Below, one piece after another: positions 21,900-34,033 of a DNA stretch of 64,000 bases. The notes below the pieces were generated by a model, which was not told where the DNA came from, searched no databases, and worked only from the letters and a program-made list of their open reading frames with translations. Origin of the DNA: Scytalidium lignicola. Its lineage: Eukaryota > Ascomycota > Leotiomycetes. Both the position numbers and the translations under genes were made by a program. The stretch is taken from contig NCSJ02000092.1 in the NCBI GenBank assembly GCA_002812745.2, forward strand, positions 62,001 to 126,000, given 5' to 3'. How positions within the stretch are numbered: the stretch's first letter is position 1; each line of letters opens with the position of its first letter.

Positions 21900-23000
21900 A
21901 ATCTTTTAATACTTTAAAACTTGTATTTATAATAATAGTAAACGTAAAAATTCATAGATTAATAGTTATATTTTTCTAAGAAAATACAACTTTAGTAGAC
22001 TAGTTAGACTATTACATTAAACTGTAGTTTAGTCTAGACAAGACTGTAATTTACAGTTTACAGTTTGTAAAAAATTAAGTAAGATTATAGTTTATAGTCT
22101 AGATTTAAATTTTTAAGACTAAATCATAGAATAGTCTTTATTTTTTAAGCTAGACTAAATTATAGTTTAATTTAAATAAAGTAAGATTATAATTTACTAA
22201 TATTACTTAAATAAGACAAAAATATACTAAATATAATAACATTTTAGACTACATAGTCTGAGTACAGTCTAAGTACAATCTAACATTAATATATAATCTT
22301 TANTTTTTTAAGCTAGACTAAATTGTAATCTTATAGTCTAGTCTTAAAATTTTTGTACAGTCTACAGTCTGAGTATAGTCCTCATAAAACCTACAGTCTA
22401 GTCTGGTCTAGACTGTTTAACCAGTCTAATTCTTATATATAAAGATATTAAGTATAAAAGAATNAAAAAGAATAAAAAGAAAAGACAAAAAGATAAAACT
22501 ATAATATTAAAAAGCTTAGAAGAATTCTTAACTACTAAGGTTTATAAATATAAACTTAACAGAATATACAATTTTAACTTTTAAAATTTATTTTAAAACA
22601 ATTTCAAACATTTTATGTTAAATACTTTTTATATAATCTTTTATAAAAAATTNATAGATTTTATATATATACTTTTATTATAATAATGTTTGTATAATAA
22701 TTAATAATAAGAATAAGTTAATTTTACAAATGTTATATAATATACTTAAAGAAAAAGAATAATATATATAAATTAAAGAAAACTTTAACAAAGTATTATA
22801 AAACCTTTAAAAACATAATCATGTAGTTTTAAGCTAATCACTCTTATAAGGTTTATATAAAAGTAAATCATTTAAAGTTATAATAAACAAGTATATATAA
22901 TAAAGTTATAACTTAAGTTGAATATAAGATTCTTAATTAAAGTTTAACAAGTATAAACTATATCCTTTATACCTTTTATACCTCTTACATAAGTTATATG
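21900..23000. other. AT-rich DNA with dense AGTCTAGACT-type words
   Basis: No gene is visible. From about 21980 to 22430 the words GTCTAG, CTAGAC and ACAGTCT recur. A direct repeat of about 20 bp (TTTTTAAGCTAGACTAAATT) occurs near 22145 and again near 22303. The two ends of this stretch are loosely inverted (TTTAGTCTAGACAAGACTGTA against TACAGTCTAGTCTGGTCTAG), which may be a decayed MITE. The rest is plain A+T-rich sequence. Confidence 0.45.
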
Positions 23001-24822
23001 ACTTAATACTCGTTGGTTACCGACGTCTTGTAAGCTGTTGTCTTAGCGCCTATCAAGCTATGACAGTAAGATCTGTAATATAAGAAATGCAAAAGACTTA
23101 GTTTAAAGCTCTTTCAAGAATAGAATGTATAGTTGAGTTTGTATAATTTTCAATATATACAATATTGGATATTTTAGCTTCATTAGCTTAGGCTCTAACA
23201 ATTCAAGACCTAGCATTAGAGGATAACTCTCTTAATGGTAGTAAAGGTTCTTGGTAGTCATAATATCGTTTTGTATAAAAAGATAAGTGGGAGAGGATGT
23301 CGCGTAAAACGCGAAAACACGCTTTTTACTCAGATAAGTGTCCACCCACTGTATGTGCGGCAGGAATGCCCCGTATTTCCCTAATTGGATAGCAAAACAG
23401 GGCTATTATTGGGCTATCGGCCGACCGATAAACCAGTATAGTACACTGTAGTGTACTAAGCTATCGATCGGCCGAAAGTTCAATAGGCTAGAACAAATAA
23501 GTTATAACTTATATTGCTGTAGCTGATAACGAATCATACCTAGGAGCGCCTTATCTCGGCACAATCCCCTCTATAGTAGGTCCCTAAAGTACTGTATATA
23601 GGATTCTCAACCGTGGATTCATCCGGTGCTGCAAAATCCTACACTTTATCATTTCACCTAAATCAAAGCAGAGCTAGGAGCATTTGTGAAGAAAAGAATT
23701 CGGCGAGCAATTAGTACAAAATCGTGTGCTTTGGTCCTTCTCGGCTACCACATTGCAGTTCTGCAAACCTCCACCGAACTCCCCGCCAGCTAAAGGAATT
23801 GGATAACTAATAGCCATTCACAGGAGGTCAGATCTGCTGACTTCNGGCCCGAATTCAAGGCTTAATATTTAGGGTCAAGGTGGAGCGAGGGCTTCGGAAG
23901 GGACACTCAAATCCCAGTTTCATCGAGGATGTCGTCAAAACCATCTCAACACCATCAATTTCTAAATAAAGCTATCGCTCACATACCATCTAATCACAGT
24001 AAATGGAACAACGGGTAGTTTTAGTTGGTGTAATTCTCACGGCTAATGTTATGCCCATGGATTCCGACACTGAGCGGCGAGATTTTCTCGTCGTTCCGCC
24101 CGCAACTTCACCCCTGGAGCGTACCATGAGGTCGACTCTCGAAGGTGGGATCGAGAGTCTTATGAATTGTAGTAGTATAAACCCGCAGCGGCAGATCAAC
24201 TAACTCTCGCTCGCCTCGTTGCAGCAAAGCCTGGATACTCTGTGTGGAGACTTACACGGCTAATCTCATTGCCTAATAGAGTTGTTGAACATTGCTGGCC
24301 CTAATCCTGATACTAATTTTCTGTTTATGGGTGCCTCTACGAGACTCGAGGATAGACAGCTAGGCTACGAATATTGGTCAGTCTGACAATACCTCTCAAT
24401 CATGGTGACTACTTTGTTGGGACGGTTAGCCTCTTTATTCTCAAGATCCGATACCAATATCAAATCACCATCCTCAGTGGGAACCACAAATCACTCTAGA
24501 TTACTCAAGTATATGGCTTCTGTTAATAGAATCCTCGCGACTTCTCTTTGGCTTGCGAAACGGCCGACTGTCGGAGGAAGTAGATTTAGTTTTGTAATTA
24601 CAACTACTCATTAATAGACCATTCTAGATAGTTTAGTGAAAGGTTGTGAGATTTAAGCTGTTGAGTGAAGAGCCTGATATTTTAATCGTTGATAACAGAA
24701 CTACATCTGATTCTATAAGCGGGTTACTCGCATTTATCTCTATGGAGTTATTTCTACTGGAATAAGCTTTGTACTGGGGTTGAGAACCTCAACTGAATTG
24801 AGAAAATGGAAACCGAAAGCTT
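23000..24822. other. GC-normal interval without a recognisable gene
   Basis: Base composition returns to normal near 23000, but no frame resembles a known protein. Short open stretches at 23990-24203 (both strands) and 24402-24614 are unrecognised. They could be decayed coding DNA, but no motif supports that. Confidence 0.4.
23417..23475. repeat. Nested palindrome, possible MITE core
   Basis: The outer arms TCGGCCGACCGATA (23417-23430) and TATCGATCGGCCGA (23462-23475) pair at 13 of 14 positions. An inner perfect palindrome, AGTACACT / AGTGTACT (23440-23447 and 23450-23457), has a two-base centre. The GC content stands out from the surroundings. No coding role is apparent. Confidence 0.6.
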
Positions 24823-26527
24823 TCAGACCTTAAGCTCTGCAGACGTTGCGACAACTGCCTCCTTGGGGTAGCCCGCTGGCTGAAACTCCTCGCCAGATGA
24901 CTCTGCATTGCCAAACTGCTCTTGAGCATAGATTGGTACAATGACCTGCGATCTATTAACTTCCAACTCCTCAAAGTTTTATTAGAATATCTCACATGAT
25001 CTTCTTTGAAATATCTAGTTTCCTCAAGGCAGAATGTTGCAAAAACTAGCATACCGAGAATGGAGGAAGTGAATAGAGCAAACATAGCCCCAGCTTCATT
25101 GATGAAGGGCACACCTGATGCATCGATCCCGAACATCATGCCCTGGCCCAGACCAAGTAAACAGCGACTGAGTCCAGAATAGTTTGCACACACTACAGGA
25201 TCATTACTCATAGCGCCGAGATACCACGTCACAAGATTTAGCACTAGGCCACCAGCATTCCAGGCAATGATGAACAGGATGAATTGACCAGCGAAGCCTT
25301 TGCTATTCCAGTCCAACTGTGGACCCGCCGAGTGACGGTCCCAGCCATGCGTGGTCACGATTTCCGTGATAAAGGAACCGATCAGAAAGACACCAACGAA
25401 ACCCGTGCCAGCGAAAGCACGGGTCTTGCGCGTCCAGCGCTTATTATCTAACAACCAAGAGAGGAAGAGATTGATAGGAATAGAGAGGAGGAGAGAAATG
25501 AAGCCATCTAGAGCCCGGACGCGGCTATTGTTCTGCCAACCTGTCATCTATCAGTCATATTGAATCTTGTCCACAAAGGAACACCGAGAGTACCATTAAT
25601 AACACCAAGGTAGACAAGATGGATCTCAGTTGACATCATTCCAGGAACAAGAAGGAGGAGTCTCCAGTCCTTGAAGCATCTAATAGATCCCTGAATGGCC
25701 TCTAGAAAAGTCATTTCGGGGATCTTTGCAATATTAGTGCCATCACCTCGCTTGATCTTCTCCGCTGGCAGAACGAAACAACCAAGGACAACAGCGCAGC
25801 ACATAAGAGCAACGAAGGTCCCATAGACGGCATTCGGAACGTGATCTGCATTTGGGTTATTGGCATCAACAGCCAGAGGGATTATTGATGCAATCATGCT
25901 GCAGGTATACAGCACCACTTGCATCCACTAAATCTATGAGTTGGATTCCAGTCGTCTTAAACAAACTAGGACAAACTTACGCAAACATAGAGCCCCTTGT
26001 AACGCTCATCGGAGTAGGAAATGGCGATATAACTCACAGCGGACTCAATGAGGGTGCAACTAAGACCGAGCAAGGTTGCTCCAATAATCGGAAATGGAAG
26101 TCTGCCATTCTCCCCAAAGTACCAGCTACAAAACTATTAGACTCTGGTCGAGTTTTCAATTCAGTGGAATATTTTGACTGACTATCCGCCTACATAAAGA
26201 GGGTATCCCATAGCACCGACCTTGTTACGTTAGTACTATTATTTATAACCACATGCCTCGAACATAACTCACAGAGGTACAGACTGCAGGACCAAGCTTA
26301 TTGAGCAGGACTCCGGCAAAAAGACCTGTGAGGACAGCAGCGCCGTCAAGACAGGCTTGTGCGATATCAATCATGTGCTGAGACTCAGGTTGACCACCGC
26401 CTGCACCAAGAGCAGAAAGCGCAACATATATTCCGGCGGTTAGACCCAGGCATAGTGAAGCAAAGGTATTCTGCACAAACGGGCTGCATTTAGCAGACAT
26501 CAGTTTCCCTTGCTTCAGCATACTCAT
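24823..26527 (-). CDS. UNC93-like MFS membrane protein
   Basis: Member of the UNC-93-like major facilitator group. Fungal members are multi-pass membrane proteins of unknown substrate. Six exons on the minus strand fit: 26273-26527, 26183-26220, 25981-26125, 25585-25927, 24996-25540 and 24823-24945. Their total of 1449 nt gives 482 residues. Introns are 44-57 nt with GT-AG ends. Key features are an N-terminal TM helix with SALGAGGGQ, the family motif MGYPLYVGGYWYF across two splice sites, VSYIAISYSDERYKGLYV, and a C-terminal half with several hydrophobic segments ending in a short hydrophilic tail. The start at 26527 is uncertain, because a TAG acceptor-like site lies just upstream and a further 5' exon is possible. 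It is an intact gene between repeats; no neighbour suggests a pathway. Confidence 0.78.
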
Positions 26528-27952
26528 GAAGGAGTAGAGCGCGTTACGAACCTATGCCAACGCAAATTAGATTTCCAATCGAATCTCATCTTGTCGTGTG
26601 ATTTCTACTCTTCTTTACCAGGCAAAGCAAGATATTCAGAACTAACCGTTGCACGAGAATATAGCTCCAAATATGAGGTCCTGGAGGTGTTAAGTATCCT
26701 GTATCCTATCCGTTATGGGTTGCTCTCCCAGTATTCAAGTTACAGATAACAACCGTTGGCAGATGGTAGGGTGGCCTGGCTCGAGACTGGTCACCTTTCC
26801 ATTTTACCGCACTTGCATTCCCGTACTTATCAAGGATCTCTGAAAGTGGAGCGGATAAACGTTTAGATAAGTGTATTAAGGTGTCGGGATAGAGCGCAGT
26901 GGAGCTAGATCTGCATATTTGCCGACCTACCAAAGGCTTGACTCAAAAGTCCGAGATAATGGAGCTATTCACTGGACGTATAATATGGGGAAGATAAAGA
27001 ACAGAGTTCATGCTCTCCTCATAGATGGGACCAATGCTATACTTCGAGAGATGGTAGCTATATCTGAGGGATGGACACTCCACTCTTGCTGAGGACTAGC
27101 CAGTCAACGAAGAAAAGATAAGCCAAAATCATACACGTCGATCTACTCCGCATATGGGAAAAGGGCAATTAACAACGCGCCACTTCTGCGTTGAGTTTCT
27201 TTTGATAGAGTTCATAAAGCGGAGATACGGGAGGCAGATGGGGAATAAACATTAGAATTCCACATCTCCAAGCATAAAGCGCCTGACCGAATCGGTCTTA
27301 CACGCTAGGAGTTCTTTGGCCTGTGCCCCCACATTATCCTCTCGCCAAGCTAAATCAAATGAACTAATACCTTATAAACGTAGTTTAATTATTGGAAAAC
27401 ACGATGCAGAATTTCTGGATACCTTTTGGTAGAACTGTACAAGGGTTCCCAAAGTAGAACGTGGTTGGGTCGGTAGGCTAGGTGGGAGAGTACGGGCCAC
27501 CTTACGAGCCTGGAAACATGGGTCTGTGGAATATACGCTTTAGAACAACAAAATTATATATTTACGCCGTAATTAATTAAGAGTAAATCATTTAAGATAT
27601 TCTAATAGTACATTAACTTAATTCTCTTGCTTCTTGATTAACTTATTAATCTATTCCTAGTCAGTTTTGGCTTATTCTGTACGTATTGCATATCTATTTC
27701 CGGTCTGGCTTATTGTAACTTAAAATACGATAAACTGTTAATTTACCAAGCCCGTATCAGGTTACAGTGTTTTTGACTAGTATATTTGTAAAGCTATGAA
27801 GTTTTTTAATAATCTACTTATGTTTATAACTACCTCGTAGCCTTTTTTGTGCTCAGAATCGAGGTTTAAAAGTGTAAAGGCTATAATTATCGGTGGGTGC
27901 GGGGAAAGGAAGTGAAGCCTGAAATTAGGGCGGATTCCATAGACTCATGGTT
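26528..27952. other. Gene-free flank of the UNC93-like gene and the TIR element
   Basis: Mixed-composition DNA, turning A+T-rich after 27540, without any frame I can assign. A 75-codon minus-strand frame at 26706-26933 might be an upstream exon of the UNC93-like gene, but it shows no family motif. Confidence 0.4.
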
Positions 27953-27959
27953 GGGGATA

Positions 27960-27999
27960 CAGTTCATCGGGGGTGTGTTGAACTTCAAAGGGGGTGTAA
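27960..27999 (+). repeat. Left terminal inverted repeat of the 5.8-kb element
   Basis: Matches the reverse complement of 33729-33768 at 38 of 40 positions. It contains GTGTGTTGAACTTCA and GGGGGTGTAA. The similarity continues loosely to a TTCAGC block and TTAATCT near 28066. Confidence 0.88.
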
Positions 28000-29949
28000 A
28001 CTGTGGCACAGGCCGACCTCGGCGAGGGTGTAGAAAACCAAGTTCAGCAGGGGTATAATATAATTAATCTGGTGTGTTGTGAACATGCTATGCATATGCT
28101 AATACTTAATGCTGTATTTTCCTATCTTTTAAATTTAAATTCAGTTCTGTAGCATATGCTTTGTATATGTGTAAAATAGCTTCAATTTATCAGAAATCAT
28201 AATTTGTTTGTTTATTTGTTAATGTATTTAGTTACTATAGTATATGCATAACTGAAGTTTTACACAAGATATTTCACCTTTCTCCTTTCTTAACTTTTTT
28301 CTCTTCACAACAACTCTTCCTTCTCCTTTACCAGCATTACTTACACTAACTGTATGTTTTGTATATACAATTCTTATGTATTAATTACATAAATACTTTT
28401 CAAATGCTAATATTAGTAATAATATAAGTATAGTATATATTAGAACTATACCTCTTATGTACATTGATTTTGACAACCTTATTATAATAGTAATTATTAA
28501 CCAATTTGCTTATAGATATTATTATAATAAGTATATACTTAATTAAATAAAAGTATTTGATGAGTATATACTAACAATAAATAAGTCTTATCCTTAATCA
28601 TAATCTTAGATAAGTTTCACCTTGTGAATATGTTGAATACATATCTTAAGCATATGCTAAATTGATGGACAAGACAAGTTATAACAGTTAAAGTTAATGA
28701 ACAAGGTATACATCTTTTATCTATTATATATCTTTAGCATATGTTAATATTATGTAATTCTTATGATCATTACTTAAGATAATGCTAGTATATACTCTTT
28801 AATATCTAAGAATAAGCAATGTATATACTTATAATATACAAATCTACTTAATATTATTATTAACCTTTTTATAATGAACACTAATGTATAAGTTATATTA
28901 TTATAAATTCTTAACATATGTTAAACATTTACAATTGTGAAATTAATGTGAATAAGAGCATAATGTATAGTATAACTTGTTATAATCAACTTAGTATAAG
29001 TTTAAGATATATAATACATATACTTAACTAACATTAAGAAGTTACATTGTTACATTTGCTAAGTATACCTTAGTATTAATAAGTTTGATATACATTTTAC
29101 TTATACTTTACATATGTTAACTATATAAACTTAGTAACTAATAACACTTGTTAAAATACTACTCTTATTAAGAAGGTTGTTAATATTAAGTACTAAGTAT
29201 AATCAGTGTATATACTCAGTTAATACTCTTAATACTTTAAAACATTATATTGTCTTTAACACTTAGTATAATGTACAATTCTTAACTAAGCTTGAGTATG
29301 TCCTTTATATATGTTTAGTATATACTAAATTGACTTATAATAGAAATCTTGATAATGTTATTAAGTTATATGCTAATGTATATGAATTTATTATATAAGT
29401 ATATGATTTACTTAACTCTAATATATACTTTACTTATACTTATAATATTATTGACCAAGACTTTGTTGTATAATTTAATATTTGCTTTTATTATAAGATA
29501 AGTTTATATTTTACATATACTTATTCTTTTCTTTATAATTTATCATCTATCTATTTATTTATTTTATTTATNTANNTATATATATATATATATTTATATT
29601 TATTTAAGTTATTCTTTTTTTGAAAACAAATACATAAAAAGAGAGTAAAATCAAAACATATTTAATATATACTATACATATTTTTACTTTACTCTTTTCT
29701 TTATACTTACTTATTACTTGATTAATAATATATTCGACTTTGATTTATAATATCAAGATTTTAATCTTAATTACATGATTATATATATTATATATATTAA
29801 TTAAATATGGATTTAGATTTTAGAATATAGTTAATATAAGTATAATATATATTGACTATATTATTTAGCATATTGAATGAGTTATTAACTTTAGCAAAAG
29901 AAAGTATATATGTATATTTAATCTTCTACTTATATATATACTAATCATA

Positions 29950-30252
29950 TTCTAACAACATACAACTCTTAAGCTTAGCTTATCTTCTCCAGCTTCTCTT
30001 ACTCCTAGTATGTCATTTACATAGATTTTGCATATACTTAACTAATGTTTATAACCCTTTACTTTACTAGAGGTAAAAGTATTACAAAGAGAGGCTGTAC
30101 AACTCTTAGACAAGGTATGGTTTTTATATATATTCAGTATATACATTTTATATACTAACAACTAATAAGCACTTGTTGTTCTGTATGTTTGATTGTTTTA
30201 GATGATGATGAAGTATGAAAGGCATATGCAGAACTTGAGCTTTACATGTAAT
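29950..30252 (+). pseudogene. 3' end of a plus-strand gene inside the 5.8-kb element
   Basis: Exon 30071-30114, GT-AG intron 30115-30201 (87 nt, with TACTAAC and ACTAAT branch-like words), and a final exon reading DDDEV-stop-KAYAELELYM before a TAA. The internal stop is TGA where Trp is likely, as RIP makes. The upstream intron is roughly 30009-30070 with CATATACTTAACTAATG. Earlier exons toward 28.1 kb could not be joined. The protein family is not recognised. Confidence 0.5.
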
Positions 30253-30339
30253 TGTCTTTGCTTTAGCATATACTTAGCATATTATAATCATACATGAAAA
30301 AAAGCAATAATAAAATCAATTTAAAATATTTATACTTTA

Positions 30340-33300
30340 TCTATGTTAACCATATACTCTTATTGTTACTTTTGAAGTTCTTCTAACTCCTTTTTAACTT
30401 TATATTCCTTCTTTTGTCTTAAAAGAATATCTTTCTGTTATTAAATCTCTTGTATACATGCTTTATGTACTTATTGTTCTATATTATCACTTGAAAGTTG
30501 ATTTTAATGTTATTTTTGTTAAGAACTTATGTTAAGCATATATTAAGCAAAAGTTAAAGGTAAACTTTATACTAATATTATTTCCTCTTGAATTGAAGTA
30601 TCATTTATACTTGATATTGATATAACATTACTTAATAGATGAGGTGTATGTCCATTAGTAATAGATGAAGTAAGTGTATTAAATGGATTTTTAGGATTAA
30701 AAGGTAAATGAGGTTTTGTAAGACAATGTTCAATTATAAACATTTACTACTACTTTATATATGTTTAACATATACAACATATATGTTAAAGGTTATTATA
30801 CTTACTCTTTGCATTTATTTAGTTATTCTTATTTGATTACTTTAATTTCTCCAAGAAGTAATAATACTATATTAATCAAATACCTCTTTAATCTAACATA
30901 TTTCTTTAACTTGATTTTTAAGTCTAAATATAACATTAGCATATACAAAGTATATGAATAACATATACAATACTTAATCATTGTAATAAGCAAAGTAAGT
31001 TTTCTCCTAATATAGTTATTATCCTGAAAATGACTACTTTCATTAAAGCTTGTATTTTTTCGAACATTAATCTACTATTCAAGAGAAATACAAGACTGGT
31101 TTTAAGTAAGACTAACAAGAATCTATAGTATTATTTTATTTTTGAATTAAGATTTAAGCTTAGGATATTTTTAGCATATGTTATCTATATACTGAGTTAA
31201 TTCAGATTTTAAATCAACTTCTTAAATGTTATTTATATAAAATCTAGTTAGATGAGTTAGAAACCTCTTTACAAAATTACACTGAATATGTACTGTGTAA
31301 AAGACTAGTATATACTTAAGATGTTCATCTTATATATGTAAAAGATTAATATTATGAAGGAAATCTCCAAATCTTATATATAAAATTAATATATATAATA
31401 ATTATAAAATAATTATATACTTAANTACTTGTTTTTTACACATATCTATTATAATTGTTCTTCATCTTAAATTTCCTTCATGAATATAAGGAAATCAAAT
31501 TAGCTTTTAAATAATATTACTTAAAACTTCGAAAATTTGAGTAAACATTATAATATATACAATATGTATTTTAAGGTTAAGAAAAGTATATACATGAACT
31601 TGAATATACTTTGAACTTTTATCCTAACTTGTTATTGAATATAAGTTAGTTTTACCTTAAACTATTTTAAATGATAAATCCATTTCTAAACATAAAACTT
31701 TGAAAAAAGCTTTTACTTAAGTATATATATAGTATATGATAAGATAATGCTTATTGTCAAAAAAATGGATTTTCTGAATCTATTATTCTTCAATTAACTT
31801 ATGACAATTAACATTATATTTATGTATTATATTTATAAATTATTAATGATTTTCCTTTTAAGTATATAAATAGTATATACTTACTTGTAAATGTTGTTCT
31901 TACTGGAAATCAAAGTAATTTTTGCTTTTGAATAAGTGTAGATATTTGATCTTTATAATTTAAGCTTAAGTGAATTTCTTAAAGTATATTTATATGATAT
32001 TTTCTTTAAAGTTTAACATAATATAAGTTGATAATAAAATAATTTATACTGATTAGATGTAGAATATAGATTTAGTATATACAAAACTTATACTTAATCA
32101 AATCTAATAAGTCTATTTACTTTATAGCATTAATTATATTATTTATAATATTTGTTGATAATCAAGTAGGATAAAGTAGATAATATAAATAAAATCCTTG
32201 AGAAACAAGATAAATAAACTTAAAACAATGTATATTTTTAAGAATATAAATATTGTATTTTATAAGACAATAATATGTTTGAATATAGCCTTGACCTTGA
32301 GAATAATCAAACCTTATATAAGTTTAGTATATGTTAAACATATAATTCTAATACATACCATATAACCTTTTCCTTTTACTAGTTTGTCTAATATATATAC
32401 AAGACATTTGTTAATGTAATTGAATTCCATTCTCTACTAAGATTTTTAAATAATTAAAATCTATTTGAGCAGTAAATTGAGGAATAACTTATACTGTATA
32501 CCAAGGTTCATTATCATTATTAAATGGACATCTAATATATACAATTTATAATGTTAACATATACTCAGGATATGAATTGTATATACTTACTTTATTCCTT
32601 TTAAATATTATAATTCTTTGAGAAGAACATTAAGAAATACTATTATGTAAATATTAATGATTAATTTGATTTTAATTCTGTTGAAAAGCATTAAAAAACT
32701 GTTTTGTTTTATGTTGATTTTACTTTTCAACTTTATTATATTAATAAGGTCTACTTATTAATTTTCTAAGATTATTAATCTTTTCTAACTTAACCTTGTC
32801 ATATGTTGGATTTGTATAAAGTATATGTAAATATGTATATTAACAATGTTTAATCTTATTACATTATTATACTTGATAATATGCTTTATTCTTAATGTAC
32901 TTAAGTAATAAAAGCTTTATTAAAGTTAATTTATCAGTATAATGTATTAAGAATTGAATCTATTATTATTAATATATGTTTAACATATACAAAACTTATG
33001 TATAATATACCTTTGACATTTGTTCATGAATAAAGCTTTATACTGTATTAATATTTATATTTATAATATTAAAATTAATATGAATAAAATGAGCAACTCT
33101 TGTTGTACTTATTATAAGATATACAAGTATATTAAAGTGATCTTCAATTATTATAATTATAATTTTTCATTGTCTACTTAAACTAAAAATAATTTCATTT
33201 TAGTAAATTGTATTCTTGNAAAAATAATTAGTATAAACATAGTATATACACAAGATATACTTACCTTATCTAATCTTATAAATGATAATTTACTAATATA

Positions 33301-33620
33301 ATCTTCTTCTTTGATATCTTCTTCTGATTCTTTTAATTCTTCTTGATTTAACCTTATAAAGTCTTTATCTGAAAAATCAATTTCATCAATATCTTAAAAC
33401 TAAATAATTTAAAATTAATATTTATTAAATATAATTATAATAAATTAATCAACTTACATTATTATCATTTAACTATGTTATTACTGTTGAATATATAGAA
33501 GAATCTTCTATTATTTAAAAGGAAAGTTAATAGTTAAAGATTAAAAAGAATAATATAGGAATAGCTTATACTCAGTATATGCTGAACTTATACTGCTCTT
33601 TTGTTACCAGCTTTGAAGAC
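30340..33620 (-). pseudogene. Minus-strand multi-exon gene inside the 5.8-kb element
   Basis: Consecutive exons fit in phase. Exon 33458-33507 (SSIYSTVIT-stop-LNDNN) joins across a 58-nt intron (33400-33457) to exon 33265-33399 (DIDEIDFSDKDFIRLNQEE and so on), followed by a GTAAGT donor at 33264. Further down are FIHEQMSK, a Gln-rich exon near 32600-32780 containing QHKTKQFFNAFQQN, an exon with CPFNNDNEPWYT (about 32500-32535), one with FDYSQGQGYIQTYY (about 32300), and a C-terminal coiled-coil-like stretch KKEYKVKKELEELQK (about 30380-30430). Nearly all stops are TAA where CAA (Gln) fits, the CpA-to-TpA change of RIP. The family is not recognised. It could be the element's transposase or a captured gene. 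Confidence 0.55.
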
Positions 33621-33728
33621 AACTCAGCGTGTATATATTTAGTATATGCTTAGATTAATTCTAGACCTTCGCTGAACTGTGCGAAAAGTTTTTCCATACC
33701 CCCTCTGACGTTATGCCGAACTTGTGGC

Positions 33729-33768
33729 TTACACCCCCTCTGAAGTTCAACACACCCCCGTTGAACTG
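33729..33768 (-). repeat. Right terminal inverted repeat of the 5.8-kb element
   Basis: Inverse partner of 27960-27999. Its outer end is followed by GCACCCG and then the 9-bp repeat CTCATGGTT. Confidence 0.88.
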
Positions 33769-33863
33769 GCACCCGCTCATGGTTCTAGGCTCGTTACGAG
33801 CCTGCTCCTGTAAGTCTGTGCTTTTTGAGCCTGAAATAAGCGATGTTTTAACAGTTTATAATA

Positions 33864-33959
33864 GTCGGTTGCGCTCGTACGCAGTTTTATCGCTGACCAA
33901 CCACCCAGGGGCGGTTGGCGCCAAAACCCCATCACCTTCCAAAACCTCCGTCACCTTTC
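33864..33959 (+). repeat. Left 96-bp TIR of the pogo-type element
   Basis: Starts GTCGGTTGCGCTCGTACGC and ends TCCGTCACCTTTC. GC-rich and unmutated relative to its partner. Confidence 0.93.
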
Positions 33960-34033
33960 AGCGATCGCTTTGCCATACAATTTGCCATACAATTTATATC
34001 TGAATAAAGAACAGGATATATATTTTAATGTAT

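Larger units (their letters stand above)
27953..33775. mobile_element. 5.8-kb TIR transposon of unknown superfamily
   Basis: The element is flanked by a 9-bp direct repeat, CTCATGGTT (27944-27952 and 33776-33784), which looks like a target site duplication. Its ends are inverted repeats, best at 27960-27999 and 33729-33768 (38 of 40 identical, with TGTGTTGAACTTCA and GGGGGTGT blocks), and loosely extend to about 115 bp. The inside is extremely A+T-rich and holds eroded convergent multi-exon genes. A 9-bp duplication with long TIRs would fit MULE or KDZ-type elements, but I recognise no transposase motif of either. Confidence 0.7.

Noticed and set aside
23990..24614. Possible decayed gene at 24.0-24.6 kb
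   Set aside because: Short open stretches in three frames show no recognisable motif and cannot be joined by plausible introns.
27953..33775. Calling the TIR element a MULE because of the 9-bp duplication
   Set aside because: No FAR1 or MULE DDE motif could be found in either gene; the duplication length alone is not enough.
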